Assembly: GCA_031553855.1 (NCBI GenBank)
Contig: JAVBKW010000026.1
Span: 1-64,000, forward strand
Direction of reading: 5' to 3'
Source: RACS-047 sp031553855
GTDB taxonomy: Bacteria; Bacillota; Clostridia; Christensenellales; Pumilibacteraceae
DNA: 64,000 nucleotides
In this document: one piece after another, positions 59,432 through 64,000 of the stretch
How positions within the stretch are numbered: position 1 is the first letter of the stretch
How the letters are laid out: every line of letters begins with the position of its first letter
Notes under the pieces: model-generated
What the model was told of the DNA's origin: nothing
Database searches by the model: none
What the model saw: the letters and a program-made list of their open reading frames with translations, nothing else
Made by a program: the position numbers and the translations under genes

Positions 59432-60742
59432 ATGGCCGATAAAATACACATTATAGGCGCGGGGCTTGCCGGATGCGAGGCAGCATTCCAGGCGGCAAAA
59501 CGCGGCGTAAAGGTTGTCCTTTACGAGAGTAAGCCGGAGTTTAAGAGTAAAGCTCACACAAGAAGCAAATTTTGTGAGCTTGTTTGTTCAAATTCGCTCA
59601 AAAGCACCGAGCTATCGACTTCAAGCGGGCTGTTAAAATATGAATTAAGATTTTTAGACAGCCTGGTTTTACGCTGCGCCGATAAATGCGCGGTCCCCGC
59701 AGGCGGTGCTTTGGCCGTCGATCGCGATTTATTTGCCGGGGCCGTTACTGATGAAATTTTAAATAATAAAAATATTGAGGTCAAATACGGGCTTGTTGAA
59801 AAAATACCGGAGGATGGTGTTACTATAATCGCGACCGGCCCTCTCACCTTAGGCGCGCTTAACGATGAAATAGCGCAGCTCTGCGGCGGCCAGCTATATT
59901 TTTTTGACGCCGCCGCGCCGATAATAAGCGCAGATTCAATCGATTATAAAAAAACTTTCAGCGCAAGCCGCTACGATAAGGGCGGGATGAGCGATTATAT
60001 CAACTGCCCGATGGATAAAGCGGAATATGAGCAGTTTATCGACGCTCTTTTAGCCGCCGAATGCGTAATCCTGCACGATTTTGAAAAGGACGGTATCTTT
60101 GAGGGCTGTATGCCCGTGGAAATTATGGCAAAGCGCGGGCGCGATACGCTGCGGTTCGGCCCTTTACGTCCTGTCGGATTTTGCGACCCCGAAACCGGAA
60201 AACGCCCTTACGCCGTTGTTCAGCTGCGCAAAGAAAACGCGGGCGGCACAATGTACAATTTAGTCGGCTTTCAGACAAATTTAAAGTTTGGCGAGCAAAA
60301 GCGCGTGTTTTCAATGATACCGGCATTAAAAGACGCGGAATTTTTAAGATACGGAGTTATGCACCGCAATTCATTTATAAACGCGCCTAAAGTTTTGAAT
60401 GAATACTTTCAGGTAAAAGAGCGTCAAAAGGTTTTTATCGCGGGGCAGCTGTCGGGAGTCGAAGGATACGTTGAAAGTATCGCGGCGGGTCTTATTGCCG
60501 CAATTAATGCGGTTAAGTTTTTAAAGGGTGAGACGCTGTTTTTGATGCCGAAAGAAACTATTATAGGGGCGCTTGAGAGGTATTTAAGCGCGCCTAATCC
60601 CGATTTTCAGCCGATGAACTCAAATTTTGGTATATTGCCGCCGATAGAGGGGCGTTTTAAGGATAAATCGGCCAGAAAGCTTAAGTATTCCGAGCGTGCG
60701 GCAGCCGCTTTAAATCAAATTGATCCAAAAGAATATACTTAA
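59432..60742 (+). CDS. trmFO: Folate-dependent tRNA (uracil-54-C5)-methyltransferase TrmFO
   Basis: A 436-residue FAD protein. The dinucleotide motif is IIGAGLAGCEAAFQAAKRG; ELVCSNSLKS follows with the cofactor-linked Cys, and GGALAVDRDLF, VQLRKENAGGTMYNLVGFQT, GQLSGVEGYVESIAAGL and PPIEGRFKDK. It makes ribothymidine 54 with methylenetetrahydrofolate. It starts 6 nt after topA, matching the topA-trmFO order of Bacillota; the usual xerC/codV is absent between it and hslV. Confidence 0.95.
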   Translation: MADKIHIIGAGLAGCEAAFQAAKRGVKVVLYESKPEFKSKAHTRSKFCELVCSNSLKSTELSTSSGLLKYELRFLDSLVLRCADKCAVPAGGALAVDRDLFAGAVTDEILNNKNIEVKYGLVEKIPEDGVTIIATGPLTLGALNDEIAQLCGGQLYFFDAAAPIISADSIDYKKTFSASRYDKGGMSDYINCPMDKAEYEQFIDALLAAECVILHDFEKDGIFEGCMPVEIMAKRGRDTLRFGPLRPVGFCDPETGKRPYAVVQLRKENAGGTMYNLVGFQTNLKFGEQKRVFSMIPALKDAEFLRYGVMHRNSFINAPKVLNEYFQVKERQKVFIAGQLSGVEGYVESIAAGLIAAINAVKFLKGETLFLMPKETIIGALERYLSAPNPDFQPMNSNFGILPPIEGRFKDKSARKLKYSERAAAALNQIDPKEYT

Positions 60743-60748
60743 ATTAAT

Positions 60749-60777
60749 TTGCTATTAAACAGAAAATGAGTTATAAT
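60749..60777 (+). promoter_or_regulatory. hslVU promoter
   Basis: -35 TTGCTA (60749-60754), 17-nt spacer, -10 TATAAT (60772-60777). The leader to hslV is about 110 nt and contains no clear structure. Confidence 0.7.
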
Positions 60778-60895
60778 AATTACACTAAAATGAAGGATTG
60801 CAAGGTTTTTTAGTAAGTAAAATAAGACAAGTAAACCGATGAGGCATTAGGGAAACTTTAAGAGTAAAAAAAATCGGGAGAATAATATAAAAGAA

Positions 60896-61429
60896 ATGGA
60901 ATTGAAAGGAACAACTATCGTCGCAGTAAAGCGCGGCGGAAAAACCGTTATCGCCGGCGACGGACAGGTTACGAGCGGACAGAGCGTTATCATGAAGGGC
61001 AACGCAGTTAAGGTGCGCCGTCTTTTTAACGATAAGGTGATTACGGGTTTTGCAGGCTCCGTGGCGGACGCTTTTACGTTAAGCGAAAGATTTGAGGAAA
61101 TGCTGCATAAATACGGCGGCAACCTTATGCGCAGCGCAGTTGGCCTTGCCCAGCTTTGGCGCGGAGATAAGGTTTTGAGGCAGCTTGAGGCTATGATGAT
61201 AGTAGCGGATGAAAACGACCTGCTGATTTTAAGCGGTATCGGCGACGTTATAGAGCCTGAAAACGGCATTTGCGCTATCGGCAGCGGCGGAAATTACGCT
61301 TTAAGCGCGGCAAGGGCGCTGGCAGACCATACAAGCATGAGCGCAAAGGAAATTGCGCTTGCCGCTATGAAGGTCGCCTCCCAGATATGCGTTTTCACTA
61401 ACGGCAACATCACCGTTGAGGAGGTTTAA
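60896..61429 (+). CDS. hslV: ATP-dependent protease subunit HslV
   Basis: A 177-residue proteasome-like peptidase. After a short leader MELKG comes the catalytic Thr in TTIVAVKRGGK; then VIAGDGQVTSGQ, ITGFAGSVADAF and AIGSGGNYALSAA. It forms a dodecamer capped by HslU. ATG 60896 is taken, but the nearest SD (GGGAG, 60876-60880) is 15 nt away; an ATA at 60887, in frame, is 6 nt from it. hslU follows after 3 nt. Confidence 0.94.
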   Translation: MELKGTTIVAVKRGGKTVIAGDGQVTSGQSVIMKGNAVKVRRLFNDKVITGFAGSVADAFTLSERFEEMLHKYGGNLMRSAVGLAQLWRGDKVLRQLEAMMIVADENDLLILSGIGDVIEPENGICAIGSGGNYALSAARALADHTSMSAKEIALAAMKVASQICVFTNGNITVEEV

Positions 61430-61432
61430 GCT

Positions 61433-62743
61433 ATGGAATTATCGCCTAAACAAATAGTCGCAGAGCTCGACAAATATATAATCGGACAAAACGAGGCAAA
61501 AAAAGCGGTAGCGGTCGCGCTTAGGAACAGGTACAGAAGAAGCCGCCTGCCGGAAGTTTTAAAGGACGAGATAACCCCTAAAAACATTATAATGAAAGGC
61601 CCCACCGGAGTCGGTAAAACCGAGATAGCAAGAAGGCTTGCTAAAATCGTAAAAGCTCCTTTTATAAAGGTCGAGGCAACAAAATATACGGAAGTCGGAT
61701 ATGTCGGTCGCGACGTTGAGTCAATGATACGCGATTTAGCCGAAACGGCCGTCCGCCTTGTCAAGGAAGAAAAAATGTCCGAGGTCGAGGACAAAGCAAG
61801 AGCGGAGGCCGAAAAGAAAATTGCCGCCGCGCTTTTAGAGGTAAAAAAACAGCAGAATTCCGAATCGCCCGAAAAGATTTTAAAGGAAGCGGTACTTGCC
61901 GATCTAAGGGCTGGCAGGGAAGATAAAACTGTAGTTGAGATAGAGGTTGTAGACGCTCCTAAGAATATGGAAATAATGCCGGGAATGGGCGCCGAGATCA
62001 ATATCGGCAGTATCTTCGGCGATATGCTGCCCAAGAAGAAAAAACGCAGAAAAATGACGGTCAAGGAAGCGATGAAAATGATCGTTATCGAGGAAAGCGA
62101 AAAATATATCGATATGGACGCTATCAACGCCGAGGGTATCAAAAGGGCGGAAGAAAACGGCATAATCTTTATCGACGAACTCGACAAAATTGCAAGCCGC
62201 GGCTCATCTAACGGCCCCGACGTTTCGCGCGAGGGCGTCCAACGTGATATCCTTCCGATAGTCGAGGGCTGCACCGTTATGACCAAATACGGCGCGATAA
62301 AAACCGATTACATCCTCTTTATCGCATCCGGCGCGTTCCATTTGTCGAACGTTTCCGACCTTATCCCCGAATTGCAGGGGCGTTTCCCGGTTTTGGTCGA
62401 GCTGAATAGCTTAGGTAAAAACGAGTTCAAAAGCATACTTACGCTCACTGAAAACGCTATCACTATGCAGTATACCGAGCTTTTGAAGGTCGATAACATC
62501 AACGTAGTTTTCTCAACCGACGCTATCGACGAGCTCGCAAAGATTGCCGTTGAGGAAAACGAATCGAGAGAAAATATCGGCGCAAGGCGTCTGCATACTA
62601 TAATGGAAAGCCTTTTAGAGGACCTAAGCTTCAACGCAAGCGGCGACCACCCGATGATCGACGTAAAAATCGACTCCAAATACGTAGTCGACCACCTCTC
62701 AAAGCAGGTAATGAACCACAATCTCAAAAAGTATATTCTTTAA
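61433..62743 (+). CDS. hslU: ATP-dependent protease ATPase subunit HslU
   Basis: A 436-residue AAA+ unfoldase. SPKQIVAELDKYIIGQNEAKKAV is the family start; Walker A is GPTGVGKTEIARRLA. VEATKYTEVGYVGRDVES is the pore region. The I-domain spans about 110-230. Walker B is IIFIDELDKIA. The sensor region is FIASGAFHLS, and ENIGARRLHTIMESLLEDLSF lies in the C-domain. It unfolds substrates into HslV. The C-terminus YIL is the tail that docks on HslV. It starts 3 nt after hslV. Confidence 0.96.
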   Translation: MELSPKQIVAELDKYIIGQNEAKKAVAVALRNRYRRSRLPEVLKDEITPKNIIMKGPTGVGKTEIARRLAKIVKAPFIKVEATKYTEVGYVGRDVESMIRDLAETAVRLVKEEKMSEVEDKARAEAEKKIAAALLEVKKQQNSESPEKILKEAVLADLRAGREDKTVVEIEVVDAPKNMEIMPGMGAEINIGSIFGDMLPKKKKRRKMTVKEAMKMIVIEESEKYIDMDAINAEGIKRAEENGIIFIDELDKIASRGSSNGPDVSREGVQRDILPIVEGCTVMTKYGAIKTDYILFIASGAFHLSNVSDLIPELQGRFPVLVELNSLGKNEFKSILTLTENAITMQYTELLKVDNINVVFSTDAIDELAKIAVEENESRENIGARRLHTIMESLLEDLSFNASGDHPMIDVKIDSKYVVDHLSKQVMNHNLKKYIL

Positions 62744-62768
62744 AAAAGGACTTAAGTAGTCACATATT

Positions 62769-64000
62769 ATGATAAATATTCCCAAAGGAACTAAGGACGT
62801 ACTTCCTATTGAGAGCTACAAATGGCAGTATGTTGAAAGCGCGGCAAGGAAAGTCGCGGCAAAATATAACGTAAAAGAGATCCGTACGCCCGTTTTCGAG
62901 CATACGGAGCTTTTCACACGCTCGATAGGCTCAGACACCGACGTAGTTTCAAAAGAAATGTACACCTTTATCGATAAAGGCGACAGAAGTATAACGTTAA
63001 AGCCCGAGGGCACCGCGCCGGTTGCACGGTGTTTTGTGGAAAATTCGCTTGAGCAGGGCGGACTGCCGCTTAAAATGTTCTATCTTACGCCGGTTTTTCG
63101 GTATGAAAATCCCCAGCACGGGAGATTGAGAGAGCATCACCAGTTCGGCGTCGAGGTATACGGTTCGCCCTCGCCCTTAATGGACGCGGAAGTGATTTCG
63201 CTTGCGTACGATTTTTTGTCGTCGCTCGATATTGACGGGCTTTCGCTTAATTTAAACAGTATAGGATGCCCCGAGTGCCGCAAAAATTATAACGCCGCGC
63301 TCAAAAGCTTTATCGGCGAAAACCTTAGCCAGATGTGCCCGACCTGCCGCACGCGTTTTGAAAACAATCCTTTAAGGATTTTAGACTGTAAGGTCGATTC
63401 GTGTAAGAAAATAGTTTCAAAAGCGCCTAAAATCATAGATTATATTTGTGATGATTGCCGCAATCATATGGCCTCGCTTACCGGCGCGCTTGACAATTAC
63501 GGCATTAAATATACGATAAATCCCAATATCGTGCGCGGGCTCGACTACTATACTAAAACGGTATTTGAGTTTGTGACTGACTTTTTAGGCTCTCAAGGTA
63601 CGGTCTGCGGCGGCGGAAGGTACGACAATATGGTTGAATCTGTAGGCGGTAAGCCCACTCCTTGCGTAGGCTTCGGACTGGGCTTAGAAAGGCTTATTAT
63701 GCTGCTTGAAGCAAAAGGGCTTTCGACCGGCGCTCCCGATGTTCCCGACATTTTTATCGTCTGCGCCTCAAAAGAAAACACGAGCGACTGCCTGAAAATC
63801 GTTGCGCAGCTAAGGCAGGCGGGAGTCAAAACGGAAACCGACTTTATGGACAGAAGCGTTAAGGCACAGTTTAAATACGCCGATAAAACCGGCGCGCAGT
63901 ACGTTGCGGTCATCGGCGGCAGCGAGCTTACGGCAGGCTTTGCCGATATCAAGAAAATGTCCGACGGCACAGTAACAAAAGTCGCTCTTGCCAATATAGC
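62769..64000 (+). CDS. hisS: Histidine-tRNA ligase, cut at the window end
   Basis: From ATG 62769 the frame is open to the window end, giving about 410 residues of a protein usually near 415-430. It begins MINIPKGTKDVLP; class II motif 2 is PVFRYENPQHGRLREHHQFG, with the histidine-site blocks VRGLDYYTKTVFEF and GGGRYDNMVE and motif 3 GFGLGLERLIML. Cys pairs in the insert (CPEC, CPTC) are of the kind seen in Bacillota HisRS. The anticodon-binding domain is present to near its end. No good SD was seen before the start (AAAGGA is 18 nt away). It lies 25 nt after hslU; no T-box is present. Confidence 0.95.
   Translation, partial: MINIPKGTKDVLPIESYKWQYVESAARKVAAKYNVKEIRTPVFEHTELFTRSIGSDTDVVSKEMYTFIDKGDRSITLKPEGTAPVARCFVENSLEQGGLPLKMFYLTPVFRYENPQHGRLREHHQFGVEVYGSPSPLMDAEVISLAYDFLSSLDIDGLSLNLNSIGCPECRKNYNAALKSFIGENLSQMCPTCRTRFENNPLRILDCKVDSCKKIVSKAPKIIDYICDDCRNHMASLTGALDNYGIKYTINPNIVRGLDYYTKTVFEFVTDFLGSQGTVCGGGRYDNMVESVGGKPTPCVGFGLGLERLIMLLEAKGLSTGAPDVPDIFIVCASKENTSDCLKIVAQLRQAGVKTETDFMDRSVKAQFKYADKTGAQYVAVIGGSELTAGFADIKKMSDGTVTKVALANI

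Noticed and set aside
61426..62286. 286-codon open frame on the minus strand inside hslU
   Set aside because: Antisense shadow of a clearly conserved gene; no SD, Ser/Ile-rich low-quality composition, no family pattern.
62744..62768. T-box before hisS
   Set aside because: The gap is only 25 nt, far too short for a T-box leader.
1..64000. tRNA or rRNA genes
   Set aside because: No intergenic stretch with a recognisable TPsiC-arm or rRNA core sequence was seen when reading the gaps; a covariance search would be needed to be certain.

Overview
The window looks like chromosome of an uncultured, probably gut-associated member of the Clostridia (Bacillota). Reasons: the gene orders hrcA-grpE-dnaK-dnaJ-prmA-rsmE-mtaB-HIT-rpsU, infC-rpmI-rplT, ruvCAB-queA-tgt and comM-dprA-topA-trmFO-hslVU; the presence of DUF4364, a SpoVT/AbrB-type regulator, BioY and desulfoferrodoxin; and Gram-positive promoters and Shine-Dalgarno (SD) sites. 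The exact family cannot be fixed from sequence alone. No rRNA, tRNA, CRISPR array, transposase or prophage gene was recognised.

Layout. 1-7.4 kb: 3' end of an L-fucose isomerase gene, an ABC-2 type exporter with a micro-ORF between ATPase and permease, a GDPD phosphodiesterase (minus), then lepA-hemW. 7.4-17 kb: a repeat-rich spacer and CIRCE-like operators, the class I heat-shock operon, a second repeat-rich spacer, the DUF1653-prmA-rsmE-mtaB-HIT operon and a convergent rpsU. 17-21 kb: bioY and a GNAT gene (minus), DUF4364, a lipoprotein and an unknown membrane-anchored protein. 21-28 kb: guaB, hflX, gpsA, desulfoferrodoxin, an acyltransferase/zinc-ribbon fusion and a GltS-like symporter. 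28-33 kb: an AraC regulator divergent from a four-gene catabolic cassette (two xylose-isomerase-like TIM barrels and two Gfo/Idh/MocA oxidoreductases). 33-35 kb: XRE regulator, DUF1934 and a beta-lactamase-fold hydrolase on the minus strand. 35-47.5 kb: SpoVT-like regulator, secG-rnr, a small exported protein (minus), infC-rpmI-rplT with an attenuator leader, a SpoU methyltransferase, yebC, proA, a RadC-like gene and argG/argH (minus). 47.6-64 kb: ruvCAB-queA-tgt, rplS with a leader, a GT-C-like membrane protein, comM-dprA-topA-trmFO, hslVU and the start of hisS (cut by the window end).

Most genes are housekeeping: translation and rRNA/tRNA modification, proteostasis, recombination, secretion and arginine/proline biosynthesis. 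The accessory part is the AraC-controlled TIM-barrel/oxidoreductase cassette at 28.3-33.2 kb, which resembles the parts list of keto-sugar or C-glycoside degradation pathways.

The most notable non-gene signal is in how genes start. Four promoters (lepA, bioY, the AraC gene, the DUF1934 gene) place a -10 box exactly 6 nt before the ATG with a -35 box 17 nt further up, and a fifth (the acyltransferase) is nearly the same; this predicts leaderless mRNAs. hflX and infC have no AUG/GUG/UUG at the expected place but an AUU behind a strong SD. A lipoprotein gene has its SD inside a terminator-like hairpin whose U-tract ends at its AUG. Several dispersed palindromic repeat families fill the intergenic spaces.
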